Source: Enterococcus_E cecorum_C (GTDB lineage Bacteria; Bacillota; Bacilli; Lactobacillales; Enterococcaceae). From it: DNA of 64,000 nt. The notes beneath the pieces were generated by a model that saw only the letters and a list, made by a program, of their open reading frames with translations, was not told where the DNA came from and ran no database searches. This document shows, in pieces, positions 52,734 to 61,680 of this stretch. The position numbers and the translations under genes are program-made. Positions within the stretch are counted from its first letter, which is position 1, and every line of letters begins with the position of its first letter. The stretch covers positions 36,459 to 100,458 of the forward strand of contig NZ_JBQKFH010000002.1 in the NCBI RefSeq assembly GCF_052119425.1. The letters run 5' to 3'.

Positions 52734-53770
52734 TGATTCAAGAAGCGATTAAAAAAATTGTCGATAAACAAGATTTAACTTTTGATGAGGCTTATCAAGT
52801 GATGAGTGAAATCATGAATGGTCAAACCTCCCCTACTCAAAATGCAGCCTTTTTAGCAGCTTTATCCACCAAAAGCAGCCGCAGTGAAACCATTGAAGAA
52901 ATTTCTGGATGTGCCAAAGCCATGCGAGACTGTGCAACCTTGATTCATCACCCATTTGAAGTCATGGACATCGTCGGCACAGGGGGCGATGGATCCAATA
53001 GCTTTAATATTTCGACTACCGCTAGCTTTGTTGTGGCAGCTAGTGGCATCAAAGTAGCAAAACACGGCAATCGGGCAGCTTCTTCTAAAAGTGGTACGGC
53101 TGACTGCTTAGAAGCTTTAGGACTCCCCTTAGCCAAAACGCCTGAAGAAAACATTGAAATGCTAGAAAAGACGAATTTTTGCTTCTGTTTTGCCCAAAGT
53201 TACCACCCTTCGATGAAATATGTGGGAGGGATTCGTAAAGAGTTAGGCATTCGCACCGTCTTTAATATCTTAGGTCCCTTAACCAACCCAGCTAAACCAA
53301 GCTATCAACTACTTGGTGTCTATGACGAATCCTTATTAGAAATCTTAGCACATACTTTAAATGAACTCGGTGTGAAAAGAGCCATGGTCGTCTATGGGCA
53401 AGATAAATTAGACGAAATTTCTTTAAGCGCTCCTACTAGCATCTGCGAACTAAATGAGGGACAAGTCACACGTTATACCTTTGACCCTCAATCTATTGGT
53501 TTTACCTACTGCACCAAAGAAGATTTACGAGGGGGCACGCCAGAAGAAAATGCACAAATCACCAAAGATATTTTAGCTGGTAAAATCAAAGGACCAAAAC
53601 GCCAAGCTGTCTTACTAAATGCTGGAGCCGCCCTTTATCTTGGTGGTAAAGCCGCAACTTTTGCAGAAGGTATCGTTAAAGCTGGTGAATTAATTGACTC
53701 TGGGGAAGCTTTGGCCACTTTATTAAAAGTCATTGATTTTGCTCAAATACAGGAGGCTCGTCATGACTGA
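52733..53770 (+). CDS. trpD: Anthranilate phosphoribosyltransferase
   Basis: 345 residues; joins anthranilate to PRPP. The PRPP-binding loop GTGGDGSNSFNISTTASFV and KHGNRAASSKSGTADCLEALG are present. Its ATG overlaps the trpG stop by one base. Confidence 0.96.
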   Translation: MIQEAIKKIVDKQDLTFDEAYQVMSEIMNGQTSPTQNAAFLAALSTKSSRSETIEEISGCAKAMRDCATLIHHPFEVMDIVGTGGDGSNSFNISTTASFVVAASGIKVAKHGNRAASSKSGTADCLEALGLPLAKTPEENIEMLEKTNFCFCFAQSYHPSMKYVGGIRKELGIRTVFNILGPLTNPAKPSYQLLGVYDESLLEILAHTLNELGVKRAMVVYGQDKLDEISLSAPTSICELNEGQVTRYTFDPQSIGFTYCTKEDLRGGTPEENAQITKDILAGKIKGPKRQAVLLNAGAALYLGGKAATFAEGIVKAGELIDSGEALATLLKVIDFAQIQEARHD

Positions 53771-54557
53771 TATCTTACAAACAATTGCCAATAAAACGAA
53801 AGAACGAATTGAAAAGCAAAAAGCGCTCCACCCTCTAGAAGAATTAAAACAAGCTTGTGCCAAATTACCAATCAATCAAGATTTTCCTTTTGAACAAGCT
53901 TTACGCAAAGAGGGATTGAGTTATATTTGTGAATGTAAAAAAGCCTCCCCCTCGAAAGGATTAATAGATGAAGATTTTAATTATTTACATATTGCCAAAG
54001 AATACGAAAACGTGGGTGCTCGTGCGATATCTGTCCTAACTGAGCCCGAATTTTTCCTAGGCAGTGATCAATATTTGCAAAAAATCGCCCAAGAAGTTAA
54101 GATTCCTTGTTTGAGAAAAGATTTTGTCGTCGATGAATATATGATTTATCAAGCAAAACGACTAGGCGCTCAAGCTATTTTATTGATTGTCTCCTTATTA
54201 GATACACAAATTTTAAAACAATATCTTGATATAGCCAATTCACTAGGCTTATCGTGTTTAGTCGAAGCCCATGATGAAGCCGAAATCAAACAAGCCATTG
54301 ACGCCGGCGCAAAAATTATCGGTGTGAATAATCGTAACCTTAGAAATTTCCAAGTCAACGTTGAAAATACCTTAAATCTACGCCGGGCTATTCCTAAAGA
54401 GATTCTGATGGTGGCTGAAAGTGGGATACAAAGCCGCTCAGACATTGCTTTACTTGAAAAAGCGCAAATCGATGCCGTACTGATTGGAGAAACATTGATG
54501 AAAGCCAGTGACAGACAAGCAAAGATGGCCGAGCTTAGAGGTGAAAAGAATGAGTAA
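53763..54557 (+). CDS. trpC: Indole-3-glycerol phosphate synthase
   Basis: TIM-barrel enzyme of 264 residues with ICECKKASPSKGLI, LRKDFVVDEYMIYQA and VESGIQSRSDI-type motifs. The ATG at 53763 follows AGGAGG inside the trpD end. Confidence 0.95.
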   Translation: MTDILQTIANKTKERIEKQKALHPLEELKQACAKLPINQDFPFEQALRKEGLSYICECKKASPSKGLIDEDFNYLHIAKEYENVGARAISVLTEPEFFLGSDQYLQKIAQEVKIPCLRKDFVVDEYMIYQAKRLGAQAILLIVSLLDTQILKQYLDIANSLGLSCLVEAHDEAEIKQAIDAGAKIIGVNNRNLRNFQVNVENTLNLRRAIPKEILMVAESGIQSRSDIALLEKAQIDAVLIGETLMKASDRQAKMAELRGEKNE

Positions 54558-55146
54558 AATTAAATTTTGTGGCATCAAACCAGATAGCGATTTAGATTAC
54601 CTCAATCAATTAGCGCCAGATTACATTGGAATGGTTTTTGCGCCCAAAAGTAAACGCGTCGTCACTTTTGAAGAGGCCAAAAAAATCAGCCAAACACTTA
54701 AACCTGAAATTACGAGAGTCGGTGTCTTTGTCGATGCACCCGAAAGCCTAATTGCAAAACTTGTAAACAATCAAGTCATTCAGGTCATACAATTACATGG
54801 CGCTGAAGATGAAGCAACCATTCGTCACTACCAACAAACGCTTAAAGTACCCGTAATCAAAGCCTTTGGAATTCAAACACCTGATGATGTCGACAAAGCT
54901 ATACAATCCCCAGCCGATTATTTACTTTTTGATTACAAGGTAGCTGGTAGTGGCAAAACTTTTGACTGGCGCTATATCCAAGAAGTCAAACGCGAGTACT
55001 TTTTAGCGGGTGGGATTAATAGTGAAAATCTCAAAGAAGCGCTATCCCTTAACCCCTATGCCATTGATTTAAGCTCAGCCATCGAAACAAATGGCCGTAA
55101 AGATAAGCAAAAAATGACCACTATTATCAACATCATGAAAGGATGA
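54550..55146 (+). CDS. trpF: Phosphoribosylanthranilate isomerase
   Basis: TIM-barrel isomerase of 198 residues. The catalytic cysteine is in KFCGIK near residue 6, and the phosphate-binding motif is FLAGGINSENL. Its ATG overlaps the trpC stop by 8 nt, with GAGGTG before it. Confidence 0.94.
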   Translation: MSKIKFCGIKPDSDLDYLNQLAPDYIGMVFAPKSKRVVTFEEAKKISQTLKPEITRVGVFVDAPESLIAKLVNNQVIQVIQLHGAEDEATIRHYQQTLKVPVIKAFGIQTPDDVDKAIQSPADYLLFDYKVAGSGKTFDWRYIQEVKREYFLAGGINSENLKEALSLNPYAIDLSSAIETNGRKDKQKMTTIINIMKG

Positions 55147-55151
55147 AAACA

Positions 55152-56342
55152 ATGACAAATCCAAATGGACGCTTCGGTATCCATGGCGGTCAATATATTC
55201 CTGAAACTTTAATGAATGCCGTCATCGAACTTGAAGAAGCCTATAATCACTTTAAAAATGATCCAACTTTTCAAAATGAGTTAAAAGAATTATTCCATGA
55301 CTATGCCAATCGTCCAAGTAGACTCTACTACGCTGAAAAACTGACGAAAAAACTAGGTGGCGCAAAAATCTATCTCAAACGTGAGGACTTAAATCATACC
55401 GGGGCCCATAAAATTAACAATGTATTAGGACAAGCCTTATTAGCAAAGAAAATGGGTAAAACACATCTCATCGCCGAAACAGGTGCCGGTCAACACGGAG
55501 TTGCCACCGCCACCGCTGCTGCACTTTTAGATATGGAATGTGTAGTGTATATGGGTAAAGAAGATACCATTCGCCAATCCTTAAATGTCTACAAAATGCG
55601 CTTACTAGGAGCTGAAGTCGTGCCGGTTACGAGTGGTACAGCGACGTTAAAAGATGCCGTATCCGAAGCAATGCGTGAATGGACGTGCCGCATAGAAGAT
55701 ACCCATTATTGTCTTGGATCGGTGATGGGGCCTCATCCATTCCCAGTAATTGTCCGTGATTTTCAAGCAGTTATCTCTCAAGAAATCAAAGAACAAATGC
55801 TAGAAAAAGAAGGCCGGCTCCCTGATATTGTGATGGCTTGTGTAGGTGGTGGCAGTAATGCAATCGGGGCTTTCTACCACTTTATCGAGCATCCTGAAGT
55901 TCGTTTAATCGGTTGTGAAGCAGCAGGACGCGGCATCGATACCCTTGATACAGCAGCCACGATTGCAACTGGGAAACTCGGCATTTTCCACGGGATGAAA
56001 TCTTATTTTTGCCAAGATGAATATGGACAAATCGCCCCAGTTTACTCTATATCAGCTGGATTAGATTATCCCGGAATTGGACCAGAGCATGCGAATTTAC
56101 ATGACCAAAAACGAGCTGAATACGTCGCTATTACTGATGAAGAAGCCGTCAATGCCTTTGAATTATTAAGTAAAACAGAAGGAATCATCCCAGCCATTGA
56201 ATCCGCTCATGCACTAGCCCACGCAATCAAAATCGCCCCTACCCTAGACAAAGATAAAATTATTGTGGTGAATTTATCTGGACGTGGCGATAAAGACTGT
56301 GCAGCAATTGCAAGATATCGAGGTGAAGACATCCATGACTAA
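55152..56342 (+). CDS. trpB: Tryptophan synthase beta chain
   Basis: PLP enzyme of 396 residues that joins indole and serine. PLP lysine is Lys87 (HKINN), catalytic Glu109 (AETGAGQHG), and the phosphate loop is GGGSNAIG. The ATG at 55152 was chosen over 55143 for correct distance from AAAGGA. Confidence 0.96.
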   Translation: MTNPNGRFGIHGGQYIPETLMNAVIELEEAYNHFKNDPTFQNELKELFHDYANRPSRLYYAEKLTKKLGGAKIYLKREDLNHTGAHKINNVLGQALLAKKMGKTHLIAETGAGQHGVATATAAALLDMECVVYMGKEDTIRQSLNVYKMRLLGAEVVPVTSGTATLKDAVSEAMREWTCRIEDTHYCLGSVMGPHPFPVIVRDFQAVISQEIKEQMLEKEGRLPDIVMACVGGGSNAIGAFYHFIEHPEVRLIGCEAAGRGIDTLDTAATIATGKLGIFHGMKSYFCQDEYGQIAPVYSISAGLDYPGIGPEHANLHDQKRAEYVAITDEEAVNAFELLSKTEGIIPAIESAHALAHAIKIAPTLDKDKIIVVNLSGRGDKDCAAIARYRGEDIHD

Positions 56343-57123
56343 ACAAACTGGACAACAACGTATTCAAAAAGCTTTTCACCACAAAGCTTTTATCCCCTTT
56401 ATTACTTGTGGTGACCCAGATTTAGCTACTAGTAAAGCCATTATCCGCACATTAGCAGCAAATGGCGCAGATATTATCGAACTAGGTATTCCTTTTTCAG
56501 ATCCAACTGCAGAAGGACCAGTCATTCAAGAAGCGAATTTACGCGCTTTAAAAAACCAAGTAACCACAGATGATATCTTCCAAATGGTAGCAGATTTACG
56601 TCAAGATTTAACCGTGCCAATGGTCATTATGACTTATGCCAATGTGGTCTTTTCTTATGGTACCCAACGTTTCATCCAAAAAGCCCAAGAAGTCGGCATT
56701 GATGGTCTGATTTTGCCAGATGTGCCTTTTGAAGAAAAAGAAGAATTCAATCAAGTTTGCCAGCAATATGGTTTAGCCTTTGTTTCCTTGATTGCCCCTA
56801 CTTCCCACGAGCGTATTGCAAAAATCGCCAAAGAAGCAAATGGTTTCTTATATTGCGTTTCTTCTTTAGGGGTAACTGGGGTTCGTAGCCAAATTAATAC
56901 GGATCTTGGTAGCATGATTGCCGCTGTACGTAAAGCAAATCCAACTATTCCGGTGGCGATTGGTTTTGGAATTGCCACAAGTGAACAAGCCCAACAAATG
57001 AGTCAACTTGCAGACGGGGTCATCATCGGATCGGCCATCGTCAAACAAATTGGCCAACATCAGCAAAATGCTCCAGAAATTTTAGCCCCATATGCCAAAA
57101 GTATTGTCCAAAGTATTCGGTGA
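56335..57123 (+). CDS. trpA: Tryptophan synthase alpha chain
   Basis: TIM-barrel subunit of 262 residues that splits indole-3-glycerol phosphate. Catalytic Glu49 is conserved. The second acid, Asp60 in enteric enzymes, is Glu60 here (SDPTAEGP), a variation known in Firmicutes. The ATG at 56335 overlaps the trpB stop by 8 nt and follows GAGGTGAAG. Confidence 0.95.
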   Translation: MTKQTGQQRIQKAFHHKAFIPFITCGDPDLATSKAIIRTLAANGADIIELGIPFSDPTAEGPVIQEANLRALKNQVTTDDIFQMVADLRQDLTVPMVIMTYANVVFSYGTQRFIQKAQEVGIDGLILPDVPFEEKEEFNQVCQQYGLAFVSLIAPTSHERIAKIAKEANGFLYCVSSLGVTGVRSQINTDLGSMIAAVRKANPTIPVAIGFGIATSEQAQQMSQLADGVIIGSAIVKQIGQHQQNAPEILAPYAKSIVQSIR

Positions 57124-57141
57124 ACATGAAACAATAGAAGC

Positions 57142-57192
57142 AAAAAATCAGCGTGGAGCCACTAAAACTTCACGCTGATTTATTTTTATTTT
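57142..57192. terminator. Bidirectional terminator after trpA
   Basis: Perfect 10-bp stem AATCAGCGTG/CACGCTGATT with T-rich tail; convergent genes. Confidence 0.85.
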
Positions 57193-58502
57193 ATTTTCCG
57201 TCCTAAGTAAAATACAGGAACTCCTAGTAAAGTCAGCCCGATTCCGGTTAAGGCAAGCTGGGTTGAATAAACGATTGTCATCACTAAAATAAACCCACCA
57301 CCGAATATCGCAATGAGTGGTAAAACTGGATATAACGGAACTTTATATGGTCGCGGTAAGTCCGGTTGTGTCTTGCGCAAAACAAAAACTGCCGCAAAAA
57401 TCAAAATGCTGAAAAACCACATCACAAAGACTAACATATCCGTTAATAAATCAAAGTTTCCTAAACACATCATCACAATGGCAATGGCTAGTTGAAACAA
57501 AGCGGCGACGTACGGAATCGCAGTATGTTTAGAAAGACGTTTGAAATAGTGGCTCAAAGGCAATTCATCTTCTTTCGCTAAAGCATAAGGCACGCGAATT
57601 CCGGTCATTGTATAGCCGTTTAGTGCCCCATATACTGAAATCAAAATCCCAATCGTCACTAATTTTCCACCAAAACCACCAAACATTTGGATAGCTGCTA
57701 AATTCGCTGCATTTAAGTTACCAGCAATCTGCGCAACCGGTAAATTCTTCAAGAAAGCCCAGTTAATCAACACATAAACTAAAGTTACAAAACTAAGTCC
57801 CAAGATAATCGCTTTAGGCAAATCTTTTTGCGGATGCTTCATTTCACCTGCGACATTTCCTACATTTAACCAACCATCATAGGCAAATAAAGTAGCCAGT
57901 AGCGCAGCAGCAAAATTATGGGCAGCATTGGTTTGACCAAAAAAGCTTGCATCCACTAAAGCTATTTGCACCTGACCTTGTGTAAATAGTCCTGCTAGAA
58001 TAATTAAACTAATCGGTAGCAATTTTACAATAAGTGTTACTGATTGCACATTGGCCGCTACCTTTGTGCCTAACAAGTTAATCCCCGTTACACTCGAACC
58101 TACTAAAATCGCTAAGGGTAGTAATATAGAAGAGGACAAATGAAATAGATTGATACACTGGGTGGCAAAAATAATGCTTAATGCGGCAATATTTGCTGGA
58201 AAATAAACAATCATTTGCGCCCAACCAAGTAAAAATGAAGGCAGCTTACCATAGGCTTCCTCAATATAGCGCACCGCTCCACCAGTTTTTGGAATCGCTG
58301 TGGCTAATTCAGCAACCGTCAAGCCCCCACAGATTGTTAATATACCTGCCAAAGCCCAGGCAAATAAAGTAGCCGAGGCATTTTGCGTATGATTGACGAC
58401 ACTGGCCACTTTGAAAAAGACCCCTGCACCAATGACTGTACCCATCACTGTTGACAAGGCACCTACTAAATTAATTTCCTTTTTTAAATGTTTTTGCTCC
58501 AT
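57186..58502 (-). CDS. APC-family amino acid permease (LAT/SteT-like)
   Basis: Membrane protein of 438 residues with about 12 helices. Helix 1 motif GALSTVMGTVIGAGVFFKVASV and IPKTGGAVRYIEEAYG place it among LAT-type exchangers such as the Bacillus serine/threonine exchanger SteT. Substrate not resolved; the neighbouring trp operon does not prove tryptophan. Confidence 0.82.
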   Translation of the reverse strand: MEQKHLKKEINLVGALSTVMGTVIGAGVFFKVASVVNHTQNASATLFAWALAGILTICGGLTVAELATAIPKTGGAVRYIEEAYGKLPSFLLGWAQMIVYFPANIAALSIIFATQCINLFHLSSSILLPLAILVGSSVTGINLLGTKVAANVQSVTLIVKLLPISLIILAGLFTQGQVQIALVDASFFGQTNAAHNFAAALLATLFAYDGWLNVGNVAGEMKHPQKDLPKAIILGLSFVTLVYVLINWAFLKNLPVAQIAGNLNAANLAAIQMFGGFGGKLVTIGILISVYGALNGYTMTGIRVPYALAKEDELPLSHYFKRLSKHTAIPYVAALFQLAIAIVMMCLGNFDLLTDMLVFVMWFFSILIFAAVFVLRKTQPDLPRPYKVPLYPVLPLIAIFGGGFILVMTIVYSTQLALTGIGLTLLGVPVFYLGRKIK

Positions 58503-58616
58503 CCATTAACCTCATTTTCTAAATATAATGAAAGTATACAGAAAATAATCACAAAAAACTATAGAAACTGATTTAAAAATCACTGTTTTCTTAAATGTTT
58601 CATAAAATTTTTCTCA

Positions 58617-58625
58617 TGCTATAAT
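58617..58625 (+). promoter_or_regulatory. Extended -10 promoter of the XRE gene
   Basis: TGCTATAAT (TATAAT at 58620-58625). The -35 region is weak, as is common with extended -10 promoters. It would give a leader of about 108 nt. Confidence 0.55.
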
Positions 58626-58643
58626 AAAGGCAAAATATCGAAA

Positions 58644-58682
58644 CATCAAGGTTGCAAGCAATACTTTCCTTGATGCAACCTT
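58644..58682 (+). promoter_or_regulatory. Two mutually exclusive hairpins in the XRE leader
   Basis: CATCAAGG (58644-58651) can pair with CCTTGATG (58668-58675), while AAGGTTGC (58648-58655) can pair with GCAACCTT (58675-58682). The arms overlap, so only one can form. This could be a switch or a protein-binding operator. No T run follows, so it is not a simple terminator. Confidence 0.5.
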
Positions 58683-58739
58683 AGCTTTCTACCATACTTT
58701 CTTTTCTTATGATATCATCGATTGCGAGGAGGGATGAAG

Positions 58740-59222
58740 ATGCAATTTGCTGAAAAAATCAAACAAATACGTACAAAAAATCATTTAACCCAAGAGCAAT
58801 TTGCTATGCGATTGAATGTCACACGTCAAGCTGTTTCAAACTGGGAAAACAATCGAAATTTACCCGATATTCAAATGTTGATACTTATTACAGAAATATT
58901 CGATGTGACGTTAGACGAACTAATTTTAGGAGATGAAAAAATGAATAAATTGACAGAAAAATTAATAGAAGATACCAATCAAACAAAACGTGCAAAATTA
59001 AATTTAGCCACTACTCTTACCGGTACCATTCTTCTATTACTTGGTATTGTTTGTCTAGTAATCAAAGCTTTATCTGTAGAATATATTGATGATCAGGGAA
59101 TTTTACACGAAAATTTCTTCTTGATTCCTATTGGATTTAGTTTACTATTTGCAGGCTGTATCGTATTTTTGGTAATCGGTATTCAATACTTGAAAGAAAC
59201 AATATACAAACATCGAGCATAG
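58740..59222 (+). CDS. XRE-family regulator with two membrane helices
   Basis: Protein of 160 residues. Residues 1-65 are a helix-turn-helix (KIKQIRTKNHLTQEQFAMRLNVTRQAVSNWENNRNLPDI). Two hydrophobic helices follow (about 92-110 and 125-150) with a short extracellular loop. This membrane-bound XRE type is common in Firmicutes. The ATG at 58740 follows GGAGGG; earlier starts lie in or before that site. Confidence 0.85.
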   Translation: MQFAEKIKQIRTKNHLTQEQFAMRLNVTRQAVSNWENNRNLPDIQMLILITEIFDVTLDELILGDEKMNKLTEKLIEDTNQTKRAKLNLATTLTGTILLLLGIVCLVIKALSVEYIDDQGILHENFFLIPIGFSLLFAGCIVFLVIGIQYLKETIYKHRA

Positions 59223-59242
59223 CCATACCGCTATGCTCGATG
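59211..59242. terminator. Perfect palindrome at the end of the XRE gene
   Basis: Perfect 12-bp arms CATCGAGCATAG/CTATGCTCGATG with an 8-nt loop, spanning the stop codon. There is no T run, so termination is uncertain. Confidence 0.5.
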
Positions 59243-59248
59243 TTGCTA

Positions 59249-60097
59249 TTAAAAATTCGTTGTATCTGGATCCGTAGCTAAACTCTTAACCCCTTGTAAC
59301 GCATCCATCGCTGCCATATCCTGGGCATCAATTAGAAAATCAAAGACTTGGAAGTTTTGCTCAATCCGTGATGGCGTAACAGATTTTGGTAGTGGTAAGA
59401 AACCTTTTTGTAAGCTCCATCGTAATAATAATTGTGGCACACTCTTTTGATATTTTGCCGCAATCTTTTCTAGCTCTGGTAAACCAATTAAATTACCTGT
59501 GCCTAGTGGACTATAAGCTTCACTTAAGATGTTGTGGGCATTATTATAGGCCACTACTTCTCTTTGTTGATCAGATGGGTTAAGATAAATTTGATTCACC
59601 ACTGGTTGAATCTTCGCTGTTTCAAGCAATGCGTCTAAATGATGTGCTCTAAAATTCGAAACACCGATAGATTTAATCTTGCCTGTTTCAACTGCTTCTT
59701 CCATCGCACGCCAAGCTTCACTATTAGCTTCTTTCCAGTTTTCACGAAAATGAACTGGATTTGGCCAATGAATCAAATATAGATCAAAATAATCTAAGCC
59801 TAAATTTTGTAAAGACTGATCAATGGCTTTTTTCGCTAATTCATAACTATGATCAGTGTTCCATAATTTTGTCGTTACGAATAACTCTTCACGAGCAACC
59901 CCACTTTTTTGAATGGCACGACCGACTGAAACTTCATTGCCATAAATCATCGCTGTATCAATATGACGATAACCACTTTCTAAAGCTTTCAATACAGATT
60001 GTTCAGCCACCTCCCCATCCGGAGTTTGCCAAGTACCAAAACCTAGCACCGGGATTTCTTGACCATTTGCTAATTTGTAAGTTGGAATTTTACTCAT
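59249..60097 (-). CDS. Aldo/keto reductase
   Basis: NADPH-dependent reductase of 282 residues. The catalytic tetrad is visible: Asp and Tyr in HIDTAMIYGNE, Lys in VTTKLWN, His in LIHWPNP. It resembles 2,5-diketo-D-gluconate reductase and related broad-range aldo/keto reductases. Monocistronic. Confidence 0.9.
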   Translation of the reverse strand: MSKIPTYKLANGQEIPVLGFGTWQTPDGEVAEQSVLKALESGYRHIDTAMIYGNEVSVGRAIQKSGVAREELFVTTKLWNTDHSYELAKKAIDQSLQNLGLDYFDLYLIHWPNPVHFRENWKEANSEAWRAMEEAVETGKIKSIGVSNFRAHHLDALLETAKIQPVVNQIYLNPSDQQREVVAYNNAHNILSEAYSPLGTGNLIGLPELEKIAAKYQKSVPQLLLRWSLQKGFLPLPKSVTPSRIEQNFQVFDFLIDAQDMAAMDALQGVKSLATDPDTTNF

Positions 60098-60350
60098 AAT
60101 ATGTACACCTCTTTATATATGTATTATACCTTTAATTTTACAACTAATACTGCATTTTTTCATGTATCTTACTTAAAAAGATTTAGCAAAATCTACTTTT
60201 CAATAGCGCAGAATCTATTTCATAAAAATTATTTTAAATAACTATATATTTATAATTAGTATAAATAAAATAATTTACATATGCATGTTAAATACACTAA
60301 TTATAGTACATTATGAAAAATTTAATAATTCATATATTTCCATATAACTA
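60098..60350. other. AT-rich intergenic region
   Basis: Very AT-rich stretch upstream of the small-protein gene. Apart from the promoter at its right end, no gene or terminator could be supported. Confidence 0.5.
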
Positions 60351-60378
60351 TTGAAAAATAATTTTTACCGTGTATAAT
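60351..60378 (+). promoter_or_regulatory. Promoter of the 65-residue protein gene
   Basis: TTGAAA (60351-60356), 16-nt spacer, TATAAT (60373-60378), 34 nt before the ATG. Confidence 0.7.
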
Positions 60379-60411
60379 TTTAAATGAAATAATAATGAAA
60401 AGAGAAAAAAT

Positions 60412-60609
60412 ATGACTCGAAATACATCTTATTATGATAAAGAAGCCTACAAAGAACTAACGCATATACAGAAACTTCTATTAGCCGATGAGCCACTCAC
60501 CGTCTCCAAAAGAATTCACGCGGCTAAACGTGGTCGCTTACAAGAACCTTTCCTTACTGCAGACCAAAATCGTATGCCGAATTATTTCAAACGCTCCATT
60601 CGCCTATAG
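60412..60609 (+). CDS. Small protein with SKR-HA-RGRL motif (first of a pair)
   Basis: Cytoplasmic protein of 65 residues, not recognised. The middle reads SKRIHAAKRGRLQEPFL (about residues 32-48). The convergent small gene at 60653-60892 has the same motif. It has a good promoter, a weak GAGAAA site before the ATG and shares a terminator with its partner. No known function; basic charge would allow nucleic-acid binding, but this is a guess. Confidence 0.65.
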   Translation: MTRNTSYYDKEAYKELTHIQKLLLADEPLTVSKRIHAAKRGRLQEPFLTADQNRMPNYFKRSIRL

Positions 60610-60611
60610 CT

Positions 60612-60650
60612 AAAAAAAGAGTCACCACTTTTAAATGGTTGACTCTTTTT
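60612..60650. terminator. Bidirectional terminator between the small genes
   Basis: Stem AAAAGAGTCA/TGACTCTTTT with inner pairing CCA/TGG; convergent genes. Confidence 0.85.
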
Positions 60651-60652
60651 GA

Positions 60653-60892
60653 TTATCTTGTATGATTTGATTGTTGCATCATCATATAAGCGCGATATTT
60701 TTCATCTAAGGTAGCAAGATCACTCTCTAGTCTTCCACGCTCTCTTGCATGAACACGCTTTGACGCCGTCCATGATTTAGAAGTAGAATCCAATGTTAAT
60801 AATTTCGCAAACTCAAAAGGTTGATTCTCAGCCTTTACTAGTGAATTTTCACTATCCAATGTAAAATATTGTACTTCTCGAATAGACTCCAT
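60653..60892 (-). CDS. Small protein with SKR-HA-RGRL motif (second of a pair)
   Basis: Protein of 79 residues, not recognised. It carries SKRVHARERGRLESDLATLDEKYRAYM, matching the motif of the convergent neighbour (SKR[IV]HA..RGRL). The ATG at 60892 follows GGAGGG; an upstream ATG is part of a longer, less likely frame. Its promoter (60925-60954) lies partly inside the end of the C39 peptidase gene. Confidence 0.7.
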   Translation of the reverse strand: MESIREVQYFTLDSENSLVKAENQPFEFAKLLTLDSTSKSWTASKRVHARERGRLESDLATLDEKYRAYMMMQQSNHTR

Positions 60893-60924
60893 ACTAAACC
60901 CTCCAATACTCATTCCCCATGATT

Positions 60925-60954
60925 ATTATACAACTAGTTAATTGTAAAATACAA
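60925..60954 (-). promoter_or_regulatory. Promoter of the 79-residue protein gene
   Basis: Minus-strand TTGTAT (60949-60954), 18-nt spacer, TATAAT (60925-60930). It overlaps the 3' end of the upstream gene. Confidence 0.55.
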
Positions 60955-61665
60955 GGACTGAGCACCCATTTTCTCAAAAATTTTTTTCATCGTTTCTATT
61001 TTAACGGGACGATTTTTATATCCATATGGATCATTAACATAAATATTTTCGCTATCCATTCCAGTAATAACTGCTGCATGTATCTTTGGAGTAACCTTAA
61101 TATTTCCTTGATTTGTAGGCCACTCAATAAAATCACTATCTTGCAATTCAATAAAATCAACCGTTATCAAGCACCAAATGGGAATGTCTTGTTGCACAAG
61201 CGAGATAACTTCATCAAACGTTATTTTTTCATCATGTACCATTACATCTTCATGCACAATTTTACGTGCAAGCTGAGCAATTGGTTCCACAAATACCCCC
61301 ATCGCCCGGTTTCCTTTTTGAATATCTCCTACAAAACCAATTCTAGGATCTCCATATATTTGGTTATTTACACTAAATGGTTCATATTGAAGTTGGCTTG
61401 CTAAGACATTTTTATTCACATCATAACCATAATATTGAAGCAACATAGATAATGCAGTAACTTCACAACCATTTTCTAGTCTTTGACCTTCAAATTGGCT
61501 CTCCAACGGAACGTCCAATAAAATCGTTGAATAAGTAATATCTTGAGTAGAAAGATTAATCGTATGCGTTGCTTTTACTTGGCTTTTACTCGAAACATCG
61601 TCATTAAATAGACAAAATATGATGGTTAATACAACTATAAAAAAAGCAATAACTTTTCTTTTCAA
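60934..61665 (-). CDS. Secreted C39-like cysteine peptidase
   Basis: Protein of 243 residues with an N-terminal signal or anchor helix (KVIAFFIVVLTIIFCLF). The peptidase pattern is Cys in ENGCEVTALSMLLQYYG, His in PKIHAAVITGMD and Asp in YVNDPYG, as in the C39-like 2 family. The start is a TTG at 61665 behind AGGAGG. It lies 15 nt after motB and so belongs to the motAB operon. It may act on the cell wall or on secreted peptides. Confidence 0.8.
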   Translation of the reverse strand: MKRKVIAFFIVVLTIIFCLFNDDVSSKSQVKATHTINLSTQDITYSTILLDVPLESQFEGQRLENGCEVTALSMLLQYYGYDVNKNVLASQLQYEPFSVNNQIYGDPRIGFVGDIQKGNRAMGVFVEPIAQLARKIVHEDVMVHDEKITFDEVISLVQQDIPIWCLITVDFIELQDSDFIEWPTNQGNIKVTPKIHAAVITGMDSENIYVNDPYGYKNRPVKIETMKKIFEKMGAQSLYFTIN

Positions 61666-61680
61666 AGATGCAGCCTCCTA

